This document shows, in pieces, positions 17,610 to 26,277 of a stretch of 64,000 nucleotides of DNA. The notes beneath the pieces were generated by a model. It had not been told where the DNA came from, ran no database searches, and saw only the letters and a program-made list of their open reading frames with translations. Position 1 is the first letter of the stretch, and every line of letters starts with the position of its first letter. This DNA is from Shewanella oncorhynchi (GTDB lineage Bacteria; Pseudomonadota; Gammaproteobacteria; Enterobacterales; Shewanellaceae), in NCBI RefSeq assembly GCF_012584455.1, contig NZ_JABAEB010000003.1:218121-282120 (forward strand), read 5' to 3'. The translations under genes and the position numbers were made by a program.

Positions 17610-17891
17610 TTAACCCTGCCTTGAAGTGTGGTGAACTAATGTTGACCACATAAGAGCGCAACATTTAAAGATACATGACTGTTCTCTAAAGTAGGTTAAT
17701 GATTTGTTGAATTCAGACGCAAGTTTTTCTTTGGCTACGCTCTTTTTTGCCACCACAAGCTTAAACTTGGGCTTTGAATTTTGGACCGAATTATCACAAT
17801 CTAGTAGCATTGTGTGCAGGCTTTCAGTTATAGCTATATTTACGCTATAAGCGTTATAGATAATTGCCATTTCACGATTTACTGTTGTCAT
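17610..17891 (-). CDS. Hypothetical moron protein, 93 aa
   Basis: A 93-residue reverse-strand frame with GGAACGA eight bases before its ATG. It ends 39 bases before the HTH gene, in the same direction, suggesting one operon. Residues 1-35 are mixed, 40-75 are Lys-rich and helical (KFKLVVAKKSVAKEKLASEF), and the end has several Cys residues with a hydrophobic stretch. Not similar to a family I recognise; it may be truncated at its C-terminus. The coding call rests on the ribosome site, direction and length only. Confidence 0.5.
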   Translation of the reverse strand: MTTVNREMAIIYNAYSVNIAITESLHTMLLDCDNSVQNSKPKFKLVVAKKSVAKEKLASEFNKSLTYFREQSCIFKCCALMWSTLVHHTSRQG

Positions 17892-17971
17892 AAATTCGTT
17901 CCGTTTTCAAAATTGATAACTTGTTGATTGTTTAACTTCAAAGAACAAATTTCCATCTCTTTCTTTGAACA

Positions 17972-17994
17972 AAAAAGTGACTGCTTCACTTTTT
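17972..17994. terminator. Bidirectional terminator-like hairpin
   Basis: A 9-bp perfect stem (AAAAAGTGA with TCACTTTTT) and 5-base loop, flanked by A and T runs, so it could end transcripts in both directions. It would stop reverse transcripts from the 75-residue gene before they reach the 93-residue gene. Confidence 0.55.
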
Positions 17995-18253
17995 CGCAAT
18001 ACGGTCAATATTTAGATGATTGAGTTTTTCTCATTCATAATAAATACCCCATTAGAAAATACCTTTTGCATTATTATCATAGACAGTAGTTTATGTAGCT
18101 GTCACACCTACATTTTCTGAGTTAATTTAAAAAGTTAGTTAATAATACCAAATTGGCTGTTTCAGTTTTATCAGTGACTGTACCACTGCATTTTTGTTTT
18201 ACACCTCCCAAATGACATCAATATCTTTAATGTCGGTTGAGGAGAGAGTGATC

Positions 18254-18274
18254 TGTATGCTTGCAAGGCATACA
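18254..18274. repeat. Inverted repeat, possible operator
   Basis: TGTATGC and GCATACA arms separated by 7 bases that include the palindrome TTGCAA. The size suits a dimeric regulator such as the HTH protein encoded nearby, but no second copy was found to support that. Confidence 0.35.
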
Positions 18275-18291
18275 CAGAAGGTTGTGCTGTA

Positions 18292-18519
18292 CTAAGAATA
18301 AAATGTCATTAAAAGTTTAAATAACTTAAAAACTTCAATACAAAGTTGAAATACTTTGAGGTTGATATTTTTGACTTTCAGATATGATTCTAAAATCATT
18401 TTTACTTCAATCAATTTAGCTGTCATTTCTGAATCGTTATTCTTTTCGGATACTTCAATCAATCTCTCTAAAATTATTACAGCACGTTTGACTGCTTCAA
18501 AATCATCGTTAAATTTCAT
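18292..18519 (-). CDS. Hypothetical moron protein, 75 aa, helical
   Basis: A 75-residue reverse-strand protein with a good ribosome site (AGAGG about 6 bases before ATG 18519). It is almost all helix: a charged amphipathic first half (FEAVKRAVIILERLIEVSEK) and a hydrophobic C-terminal segment (FQLCIEVFKLFKLLMTFY) that could be membrane-associated. No family recognised. It belongs to the same reverse-strand cargo island as the HTH gene. Confidence 0.55.
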   Translation of the reverse strand: MKFNDDFEAVKRAVIILERLIEVSEKNNDSEMTAKLIEVKMILESYLKVKNINLKVFQLCIEVFKLFKLLMTFYS

Positions 18520-18695
18520 ATTTACCTCTAAAATTTAGCGTGAAGCAGCCACATTGACTGTATGGTGTAAACAATCATGTCTAATCAACTTGGCTATACT
18601 AATTCGTTTAAAATATTAAATCAATGAAAATGTATAAAGTTTAACTATTTTGTTTTTGTTACTTTTAATCTATTGATAACTAGGGTTTTAATTTT

Positions 18696-19409
18696 ATGAA
18701 CTTAGCCATTGTCAAAGATTTTACTCAGCATGCGGCCAACTGCTACCCCAATGAATGCTGTGGACTGATCATCCTGCAAGGTAACAAGCCTTGTTATGTG
18801 CCATGCGATAACAAGGCAACCAACAAAGCCGATGAGTTTGTGATTGATCCACTGCAATATGCTGATATTGAGGAACAAGGGCAGATCATAGGTATCTGTC
18901 ACAGCCACCCAGATGCGAGTAGCAAGCCTAGCCAGCGTGATATTGCCATGTGTGAAGCCAGTGGACTACCTTGGCATATTCTCAGTTGGCCTGATGGGGA
19001 TTTACGCTCTATTGTGCCAACGGGTGAACGTCAACCTTTGTTAGGTCGTCCGTTTGTGCATGGGGTATGGGATTGCTATAGCTGTGTTCGCGACTGGTAC
19101 CACGATGTTCAAAGCATTTTATTGCCAGACTTTGAGCGCCAAGACGGTTGGTGGGAAGGTGAGCAAGAGCTTTACCTCGATAACTTTGCTAAAGCGGGAT
19201 TTGTGGCACAAACCAAGATCAATCTTGCCGATCTGCAAATTGGTGACGGCATTTTAATGCAAATTCAAAGTCAGCGAGTTAATCATGCCGCTGTTTATGT
19301 CGGCGAGGGTAAAATCCTGCACCACCTCTATGGTCGCCTTAGCCGCTACGATATTTACGGCGGGTACTGGCAGCGCAATACAAGGATGATTGTGCGTTAT
19401 AAAGGTTAA
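18696..19409 (+). CDS. Tail assembly protein K-like (JAMM + NlpC/P60 peptidase)
   Basis: A 237-residue two-domain protein. The N-terminal JAMM metalloprotease domain shows Glu20 (NECCG) and HSHPDASSKPSQRD (His69, His71, Ser79, Asp82), a complete zinc set. The C-terminal NlpC/P60 domain has Cys127 in WDCYSCV and His197 in NHAAVYVG, with a further polar residue near His209-210. This is the lambda gpK arrangement; such proteins act in tail tip maturation and may cut peptidoglycan at DNA entry. Its ribosome site is weak (AGGG 14 bases upstream). It follows the AT-rich island instead of directly following L. Confidence 0.93.
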   Translation: MNLAIVKDFTQHAANCYPNECCGLIILQGNKPCYVPCDNKATNKADEFVIDPLQYADIEEQGQIIGICHSHPDASSKPSQRDIAMCEASGLPWHILSWPDGDLRSIVPTGERQPLLGRPFVHGVWDCYSCVRDWYHDVQSILLPDFERQDGWWEGEQELYLDNFAKAGFVAQTKINLADLQIGDGILMQIQSQRVNHAAVYVGEGKILHHLYGRLSRYDIYGGYWQRNTRMIVRYKG

Positions 19410-19472
19410 TTTCCTTGCCTGAAGTATCTATCGATGATTACAGTATGGGTAGATACGTCACAAGGACTCGAG

Positions 19473-20945
19473 ATGGAAAACCTTATTGCAAATAACGCTA
19501 AATTTAATGAATGGCCTGCAAATTTTAACTTTGAAAACTGTTTGCTTAACCGCGGAGAATATGGCCAGTTTTTAGCGGACTATATTAGAGGTGAGCGCCG
19601 TGGTTTTGTGCTTAACCTTAATGGCAGTTGGGGTAGCGGTAAGACGGAGTTTCTAAAACGATTTTATTCACTCCTACTTAGCCAAAAGCATCCTGTGATT
19701 TATATCGATGCATGGGAAAGTGATTTCTCTAAAGATCCACTTACCGTTGCCGCAAGTGAGCTATTGACTCAGTTAGAATGCTTTAACAAAAAGCTGGGCT
19801 CTGTTGATAAGGTAGAAAAAGTCAAAGAAGTATTAGGTAACTTTATCAGAGGGACGTTGGTTGGTGCAGCGGCAATCGTGGCGAAGCACGCAATTGATGA
19901 TGCAGGCACTGGTGTTGCCATCATGCAGCAGCTATTTACGCAAAGACCAGAAGATTTTCTTAATAAATTATCTGCAGAACACCAAGCCCAAGTTAGCGCT
20001 ATCAATGAAATTAGAATAGCACTCGGGGAGTTAGCTCAAGTATTAGAGGATTGTTATGGTGCGGTATTACCTGTGGTCGTACTGGTTGATGAATTAGACC
20101 GCTGCCGCCCAAACTATGCCATTGAAATGTTGGAAGTAATTAAGCATTTCTTTAAAACGGATAATTTTGTGTTTGTAGTGGCGACTGATACAGATCAGTT
20201 GGTGCATTCGGTATCAGCTGTTTATGGTGCTAATTTTGATGCGGGACAGTATTTAAAGCGTTTTTTTGATCGCAAAGTAATCTTACCTAGCCCAGATCTT
20301 GCTAGTTACATCGCTGTGAAAGAAAAAAGAGATGTTGATGTTTACTCTAGGCTAACTATCTTCCCAATAAGACCTTATCAGGAACTTATTGACATGAAGA
20401 TAAATATAATAGCCGTTTTAGCAGGCTATTATGATTTAAAAATAAGGGATATTGATCAATTACTTTATAAACTAGATTCGTGCTTACGTACTATGCAAGC
20501 AACTGGCGAGAGACAAGGCAAAGATCAGTTGATTTGCTTCCCAGCATTGGTTATCGGTTTAATTGAGTTTGATAAAGGCTTGGATAGCTTTAAATTGCGC
20601 TCTCAAACAAAACCTGATGATATTTCTCTTTACCGCAAGACAGAAGACGAAATTTTCGGTGGGATGACAATGACTGACTTCGTACATCATTGCATGATGA
20701 GCACGCAAGTTAAATCGACAACTAAAACTGGAAGCTTTGATCGTCGATATACTACCGTAGAGATCCAAGGTTTTTCAGACTTAAGCGATATGATAAATGA
20801 TAGGGAATACACAAAACGTTCTAACTGGGCAAATGAAATGAGCGCAAATTTAAGTTTATTTGATCATGCTGCTGATGCAACGCAAAAATATTGGCTCTGG
20901 GATAACTACAAAAAAGTGATCGAGTTAGCGGGTAATATTGAGTAA
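19473..20945 (+). CDS. KAP-family P-loop NTPase (cargo gene)
   Basis: A 490-residue protein. ATG 19473 is preferred (AAGGA at 19462-19466); an in-frame start at 19434 lacks a ribosome site. Walker A GSWGSGKT at 51-58 and Walker B VVVLVDELDR at 201-210, followed by CRP, define the KAP NTPase family. Residues 122-141 between them are hydrophobic and could insert in the membrane, a family habit. FVFVVATDTDQL at 232-243 resembles a sensor strand. The family includes F-plasmid PifA, which excludes phage T7. It has no known role in tail assembly, sits between K and I, and is followed by its own terminator, so a lysogen-expressed exclusion or defence role is a reasonable guess. Confidence 0.88.
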   Translation: MENLIANNAKFNEWPANFNFENCLLNRGEYGQFLADYIRGERRGFVLNLNGSWGSGKTEFLKRFYSLLLSQKHPVIYIDAWESDFSKDPLTVAASELLTQLECFNKKLGSVDKVEKVKEVLGNFIRGTLVGAAAIVAKHAIDDAGTGVAIMQQLFTQRPEDFLNKLSAEHQAQVSAINEIRIALGELAQVLEDCYGAVLPVVVLVDELDRCRPNYAIEMLEVIKHFFKTDNFVFVVATDTDQLVHSVSAVYGANFDAGQYLKRFFDRKVILPSPDLASYIAVKEKRDVDVYSRLTIFPIRPYQELIDMKINIIAVLAGYYDLKIRDIDQLLYKLDSCLRTMQATGERQGKDQLICFPALVIGLIEFDKGLDSFKLRSQTKPDDISLYRKTEDEIFGGMTMTDFVHHCMMSTQVKSTTKTGSFDRRYTTVEIQGFSDLSDMINDREYTKRSNWANEMSANLSLFDHAADATQKYWLWDNYKKVIELAGNIE

Positions 20946-21061
20946 AAATTTGCTCAAATGTCTGTATTAAAAAGCTAACTTAAATTTGATTGCCGCAGCA
21001 AAGCAAAGTCATTATCCTGTTATAACAATGCGGGTAAAGCCGTAGACATTACACGTTCATT

Positions 21062-21090
21062 AAAGCCACCTCTTCAGGTGGCTTTTTTAT
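21062..21090 (+). terminator. Intrinsic terminator after KAP gene
   Basis: A perfect 10-bp stem (21062-21071 with 21076-21085, AAAGCCACCT), CTTC loop and six T. It separates the KAP gene from I and J, so late transcription must read through it or restart. Confidence 0.88.
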
Positions 21091-21121
21091 TGCCTAAAAT
21101 TCATGCTTTCGCGGAAACACC

Positions 21122-21748
21122 ATGAGCACACAGACCACTATCAAGCTATCAGGATCCTTGGCGGCTAAGTTCGGACGCATTCACCAGCGTCTACTCGAAA
21201 CGGGGACCACAAATGAAGCCTTTAGCGCCTTAAAAAATACCCTGCATGGATTTGATCTGTTTATTAAAGAACAAGCAAAGCTTGGGCTGCGCTATGCCAT
21301 TTTTAGAAATGGACATAATACGGGTACCGATGAGTTTGATTTAGCAGGTACGACTGAAATTCGTATTGTCCCTGTCATTGGTGGCAGCAAGCGTGGCGGA
21401 ATTCTGCAAACTATTCTCGGTGCCGTGATGATCGTCGTTGGTGCTTATTTTGGACAAGGCTGGCTAGTGCAAGCGGGTATTGGAATGGTCGCTGGTGGCG
21501 TGGTGCAAATGCTCTCACCGCAAGCGAAAGGACTGAAGGGTAGGGAAGCCGCAGAGAACGCTCCCAGTTATGCCTTTGGTGGCGCAGTTAACACCACTGC
21601 GGCTGGAAACCCCGTCGGCATTGGTTACGGTAAGCGCCGCATTGGTGGCGCAATTATTAGTGCAGGCATTTATGCCGAAGATATTGCAACCAGTAAACGC
21701 CCAATTCAATCGGGTGGCACTAATGGTGGCAGTCAACAGGAGCAATAA
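21122..21748 (+). CDS. Tail assembly protein I-like
   Basis: A 208-residue lambda gpI homologue. An N-terminal ubiquitin-like beta-grasp part (TTIKLSGSLAAKFGRIHQRL ... EIRIVPVIGGSKRGG) precedes a hydrophobic Gly-rich segment at about 99-135 (ILQTILGAVMIVVGAYFGQG, then QAGIGMVAGGVVQMLSP) and a C-terminal NPVGIGYGKRRIGGAIISAG, all typical of the family. I is needed for tail tip assembly with K, L and J and is not kept in the mature lambda tail. It lies six bases before J, as in lambda. Confidence 0.92.
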   Translation: MSTQTTIKLSGSLAAKFGRIHQRLLETGTTNEAFSALKNTLHGFDLFIKEQAKLGLRYAIFRNGHNTGTDEFDLAGTTEIRIVPVIGGSKRGGILQTILGAVMIVVGAYFGQGWLVQAGIGMVAGGVVQMLSPQAKGLKGREAAENAPSYAFGGAVNTTAAGNPVGIGYGKRRIGGAIISAGIYAEDIATSKRPIQSGGTNGGSQQEQ

Positions 21749-21753
21749 TCAGC

Positions 21754-24700
21754 ATGAGTATTCCTGCATTAAATCAACAACTGACTATTCATGGTGCTAA
21801 AGCGGGTGAAGGTGAGCAGCGTACGCCTGTCGAATCACCTGATGATCTGCGCTCAATTGCAAAAGCTAAAATCTTACTGGCGATCGGTGAAGGGGAGTTT
21901 GACGGCCAATTATCGGGCCAGAATGTCTTTTTAGATGGCACGCCACTACTTGATCCCAATGGCGCCGAAAACTTCCCCGGGGTGATTTGGGACTTTCGCC
22001 CAGGTACTGCGCATCAAACTTACATCCCCGGACTGCCATCTGTTGAAAACGAGGTGGCCTTAGGTATTGAGTTAAAGTCTGATCAGCCTTATACCCGTGC
22101 CATCACTAACTCATTACTCTCTGCTGTACGTGTGCGCTTTCGCTGGCCAGCACTGCAACAACAGCTCGATAACGGTGATGTAAACGGCTATCGAATTGCA
22201 TACGCCATTGATCTGTCTACTGACGGCGGCAGCTATCAAACCGTGTTAAGCACAGCGGTGGATGGTAAAACCACCCAACCCTACGAGCGCAGCCACCGCA
22301 TTGATTTACCAACAGGCAATAACTGGCAAATCCGTATTCGCCGACTTACCCCAAATCAAAACAACAATCGTGTCGCTGATTTAATGCAAATCGCGGCGAT
22401 CACCGATGTTATTGACCGCAAGCTAAAGTACCCCAATACGGCACTGCTCTATGTCGAGTTTGACGCCAGCCAATTCCAAAACATCCCAGTGATATCTTGC
22501 GAGCCCTTTATGCGCAAAGTAAAGGTGCCCACTAACTACAATCCACTGACTCGTGATTATGCTGGCGTGTGGGATGGCAGCTTTAAAATTGCATGGACCG
22601 ATAATCCAGCATGGGTGAGTTACGACATCATCCTCGATGATCGCTTTGGCACTGGTCGCAGGATTAATGCTGCGCTGGTGGACAAATGGGAGCTTTACCA
22701 GATTGCACAGTATTGCGATCAGCTGGTTCCTGATGGCAAAGGCGGTATGGAGCCGCGCTATATTTGCAATATCTACATTCAGCAAGCTACTGAAGCGTGG
22801 CAGGTATTGCGCGATTTAGCGTCTATCTATCGCGGCATGACTTATTGGTCAAACGGCCAAATGTACTCAGTGGCCGACATGCCACGCGATATGGATTACA
22901 TTTATAACAATAGCAATGTGATAGACGGCAAGTTTAGCTATTCATCCAGCAGCGAAAAAGTTAAATACACTCGAGCATTAATCAGCTGGGATAACCCTGA
23001 TAATGCTTATGAATCCGATGTTACCTCTGTATCAGATCAACCATTACAGCGCCGCTATGGCGACAACGTAATCGAATTATCGGCCTTAGGTTGCACCCGC
23101 GAATCAGAAGCGCAGCGCCGCGGTAAGTGGGCAATTTATACCAATAATAATGACCGTGCGGTCAATTTTAAAGTGGGAATGGATGGCAGCATTCCATTAC
23201 CTGGTTTCGTTATCGGCATAGCAGATCAATTGATTGCAGGCAGTCGGATTGGTGGGCGAATCTCGGCGGTTAATGGCAAACAGATCACTTTAGACCGTGC
23301 GGCCACCATTGCGGTTAATGATCGGCTCATCATGAACTTACCCAGCGGTAAAGCACAGGCGCGTACCATCGAGGCTATAAATGGCCGCGTGGTGACGGTA
23401 ACAACGGAATACAGTGAAACTCCATTACCGCAGCTGTTATGGTCGGTTGAGTCAGACGAGCTAAAGCTGCAACAATTTAGAGTGCTGCGCGTAGCCAAAG
23501 CAAATAGCGACAGCATTGAGTACGAGATCACCGCAGTTGAGCATAACCCAAGCAAATATCCGTATATCGATACAGGCGCACGGTTAGAAGAACGCCCTAT
23601 AAGCAAGCTGCCGATCGGTGCACAAGAAGCGCCAGCTACTGTCACCATTTCACAGTCCGTATTCACCGAGCAAACACTCTCGGTTACCACTATGACTATT
23701 CAGTGGGCGACAGCGAAAAATGCGGTTGCTTATGAAGTGGAATGGCGCAAAGACTCTGGCGAGTGGATAAAACTGCCAAAAACCAGTAGCACATCAGTTG
23801 ATATCCGTGGCGTTTACACCGGGCAATATATTGCGCGGGTTAGGGCGATCAACTCTGTCGATGTTTCGTCGGTACCAAAGGCATCAGCGCTGACCAATAT
23901 CACAGGTAAAACTGGCTTGCCGCCAGCAGTCGCGTCATTTACTGCTACGCCGCTAGTGTTTGGCATTGGCTTAAATTGGTTGTTCCCTGCAGGTGCAGAA
24001 GACACGCTTCGGACCGAGCTTGAGTACGGGCCCAATAACAGCGAAAGCGGCATGATTAAATTGGGTGATTTTGCTTATCCAATTGCAACTCACACCATGA
24101 CGGGATTAAGTGCAGGCGCTAATTTTTGGTTTAGGGCTCGGTTAGTCGATCGCACTGGCAACGTGGGGCCGTGGTCAGGATTTATCAGCGGACAATCATC
24201 GACAGACCAATCTCAATATGATGCGTATTTCAGCGAGCGCATTACATCTTCAGCACTAGGGCAAGAACTACTCAGTGAAATAGAACTGATCCCGCTGATA
24301 AAAATTGAAACTGACAAAATTCCTGATATTGAAATCAGTATTACTGATACTCAAACTCAAATTCAGCAAATGCAGGCTGAAATTGCTGATATAGCGGGTG
24401 CACCAGACTGGGACAATACTGCTAGTTATTTAACTGGACAACTAGTTAAATATCAAGGAAAGCTGTACTCAGCCAAGCAAACAGTACCAGCAGGAACGCT
24501 GCCTACAAATACAACATACTGGACTAAAATAGGTGAATTTTCATCTTTAGGTGAAGCGGTATCTGCGTTAACTGTACGAGTTGATAGCGTTGAAAACTCA
24601 ATAGAGACTATTGATGGTCAGCTAGTATCGCAAGCATCGCGGCTGGATGGGATATTCGCTTTAGTAAATCCACCACTAGCAGGTGACATCAGTTGGAACG

Positions 24701-26277
24701 CCGGATCTACAGTTGTCTTTGCTGGCGTTTGGTCTGAGCAATATGCAAGGGCAACAGCTGATGAAGCATTAGCTAAGCGCATCGATACAGTTTCCGCATC
24801 AGTAGGTGATACACAATCGGCAATCTCAATTGAACAATTGGCCAGAACTACTGCAGATGAAGCATTAGCCTCGCAAATCACCACTGTTTTTGCAGTATCA
24901 AATAATAATTCAGCAATAATTAAAGAAGAGCAAATAGCGCGAGCCGATGCCGATAGCGCATTAGCAACACAGATAACCACTGTTCAGGCCTCGGCGACTG
25001 CCGCTAACTCTGCGGCATCAACTGCGCAAAGTGCCGCAAACTCAGCCGCTCAAGCTGCTGCCGATGCTGCAGGTTTAGCGGGTACCAAAGGCAAGGTGCT
25101 GATCCAGTCTACGGCCCCTGTAGCAGCTGATCGCTTAGCGCAAAACTTGTGGATTGATACGACTGGCAATGCCAACACACCTAAGCGTTGGAGTGGTTCA
25201 GCATGGGTTGCCGTCACTGACAAAGCCGCGACCGATGCCGCCAGCGCCGCAGCTGCTGCCCAAGCCGCCGCGAACGCAGCCCAACAAGGTGTTACGCAAA
25301 ACGCTGCAGCGATTCAAACCGAGCAAACAGCGCGCGCCAATGCCGATAGCGCATTAGCAACACAGATCACCACTGTTCAGGCCTCGGCGACAGCCGCTAA
25401 TACTGCCGCATCAACCGCACAAAGTGCTGCAAACTCAGCCGCACAAGCTGCTGCCGACGCTGCAGGTTTAGCGGGTACCAAAGGCAAGGTGCTGATCCAG
25501 TCTACGGCCCCTGTAGCAGCTGATCGCTTAGCGCAAAACTTGTGGATTGATACGACTGGCAATGCCAACACACCTAAGCGTTGGAGTGGTTCAGCATGGG
25601 TTGCCGTCACTGACAAAGCCGCGACCGATGCCGCCAGTGCTGCCGCTGCTGCCCAAGCCGCCGCGAACGCAGCTCAACAAGGCGTTACGCAAAACGCTGC
25701 AGCGATTCAGACTGAGCAAACAGCGCGCGCCAATGCCGATAGCGCATTAGCAACACAGATCACCACAGTTCAGGCGACAGCCAATAACGCATCAGCTGCA
25801 GTTCAGCAAACGTCAACGGCTCTTGTAGCATTAGATGGCAAACTGCAAGCCATGTACTCGGTAAAAGTAGGCGTAACTGCCGACGGTAAATACTATGGTG
25901 CTGGTATGGCGATAGGTGTTGAAAACACGCCTGCAGGCATGCAATCGCAGGTACTCTTTACTGCTGATAGATTTGCCATTGTTAATCAAATCACTGGCAC
26001 ATCCACCATCACAACACCTTTTACGGTTCAGGGCGGTCAGGTATTTATTAATAACGCGGTAATCGGTGATGGAACTATCACAAATGCCAAGATCGGCAGT
26101 TATATCCAATCAACAAACTATGTTGCAAACTCGATTGGCTGGAAGCTTGATAAAAATGGGCTTTTTGAGATAAATGGTTATCAAGCTGGACAAGGGAGAA
26201 TGAGAATTACCAATGAAAGAATCGATGTCTATGACGCAGCTGGCACACTTAAAATCAGACTTGGCAAACTTATATGA
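21754..26277 (+). CDS. Tail tip / host specificity protein J-like
   Basis: A 1507-residue central tip protein. Residues 1 to about 600 are the conserved J hub (GEGEFDGQLSGQNVFLDGTP; GRRINAALVDKWELYQIAQY; SWDNPDNAYESDV). Two fibronectin-III-like domains follow at about 630-820 (MTIQWATAKNAVAYEVEWRK; LNWLFPAG). Next comes a coiled-coil and Ala-rich stalk containing a 131-residue segment present twice in full (24,961-25,746). The end (about 1370-1507) is the J C-terminal domain with MYSVKVGVTADGKYYGAGMA and a terminal DAAGTLKIRLGKL. J contacts the host receptor through its C-terminus; the stalk duplication should change its reach. Confidence 0.95.
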   Translation: MSIPALNQQLTIHGAKAGEGEQRTPVESPDDLRSIAKAKILLAIGEGEFDGQLSGQNVFLDGTPLLDPNGAENFPGVIWDFRPGTAHQTYIPGLPSVENEVALGIELKSDQPYTRAITNSLLSAVRVRFRWPALQQQLDNGDVNGYRIAYAIDLSTDGGSYQTVLSTAVDGKTTQPYERSHRIDLPTGNNWQIRIRRLTPNQNNNRVADLMQIAAITDVIDRKLKYPNTALLYVEFDASQFQNIPVISCEPFMRKVKVPTNYNPLTRDYAGVWDGSFKIAWTDNPAWVSYDIILDDRFGTGRRINAALVDKWELYQIAQYCDQLVPDGKGGMEPRYICNIYIQQATEAWQVLRDLASIYRGMTYWSNGQMYSVADMPRDMDYIYNNSNVIDGKFSYSSSSEKVKYTRALISWDNPDNAYESDVTSVSDQPLQRRYGDNVIELSALGCTRESEAQRRGKWAIYTNNNDRAVNFKVGMDGSIPLPGFVIGIADQLIAGSRIGGRISAVNGKQITLDRAATIAVNDRLIMNLPSGKAQARTIEAINGRVVTVTTEYSETPLPQLLWSVESDELKLQQFRVLRVAKANSDSIEYEITAVEHNPSKYPYIDTGARLEERPISKLPIGAQEAPATVTISQSVFTEQTLSVTTMTIQWATAKNAVAYEVEWRKDSGEWIKLPKTSSTSVDIRGVYTGQYIARVRAINSVDVSSVPKASALTNITGKTGLPPAVASFTATPLVFGIGLNWLFPAGAEDTLRTELEYGPNNSESGMIKLGDFAYPIATHTMTGLSAGANFWFRARLVDRTGNVGPWSGFISGQSSTDQSQYDAYFSERITSSALGQELLSEIELIPLIKIETDKIPDIEISITDTQTQIQQMQAEIADIAGAPDWDNTASYLTGQLVKYQGKLYSAKQTVPAGTLPTNTTYWTKIGEFSSLGEAVSALTVRVDSVENSIETIDGQLVSQASRLDGIFALVNPPLAGDISWNAGSTVVFAGVWSEQYARATADEALAKRIDTVSASVGDTQSAISIEQLARTTADEALASQITTVFAVSNNNSAIIKEEQIARADADSALATQITTVQASATAANSAASTAQSAANSAAQAAADAAGLAGTKGKVLIQSTAPVAADRLAQNLWIDTTGNANTPKRWSGSAWVAVTDKAATDAASAAAAAQAAANAAQQGVTQNAAAIQTEQTARANADSALATQITTVQASATAANTAASTAQSAANSAAQAAADAAGLAGTKGKVLIQSTAPVAADRLAQNLWIDTTGNANTPKRWSGSAWVAVTDKAATDAASAAAAAQAAANAAQQGVTQNAAAIQTEQTARANADSALATQITTVQATANNASAAVQQTSTALVALDGKLQAMYSVKVGVTADGKYYGAGMAIGVENTPAGMQSQVLFTADRFAIVNQITGTSTITTPFTVQGGQVFINNAVIGDGTITNAKIGSYIQSTNYVANSIGWKLDKNGLFEINGYQAGQGRMRITNERIDVYDAAGTLKIRLGKLI
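24961..25746 (+). repeat. 393-bp tandem duplication within J
   Basis: Copies at 24,961-25,353 and 25,354-25,746 are nearly identical, with a partial third start from 25,747. Each encodes 131 residues: an Ala-rich coiled segment around a compact module containing KGKVLIQSTAP and NTPKRWSGSAWVAVTD. Differences are mostly synonymous, so the duplication is recent. Confidence 0.95.

Larger units (their letters stand above)
17892..18291. other. AT-rich intergenic region inside the phage tail cassette
   Basis: About 400 bases with no convincing gene. It holds a bidirectional terminator-like hairpin at 17,972-17,994 and a 7-bp inverted repeat at 18,254-18,274. The composition is clearly more AT-rich than the flanking L and K genes. 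Confidence 0.7.

Noticed and set aside
18253..18277. LexA (SOS) box near CTGTATGC...ACAG
   Set aside because: The gap between CTGT and ACAG is 17 bases, not the 8 required for a LexA site.
24961..25746. J repeat read as a mobile element or CRISPR-like array
   Set aside because: It is an in-frame protein-coding duplication with no ends, transposase or spacers. No CRISPR array was seen anywhere in the window.
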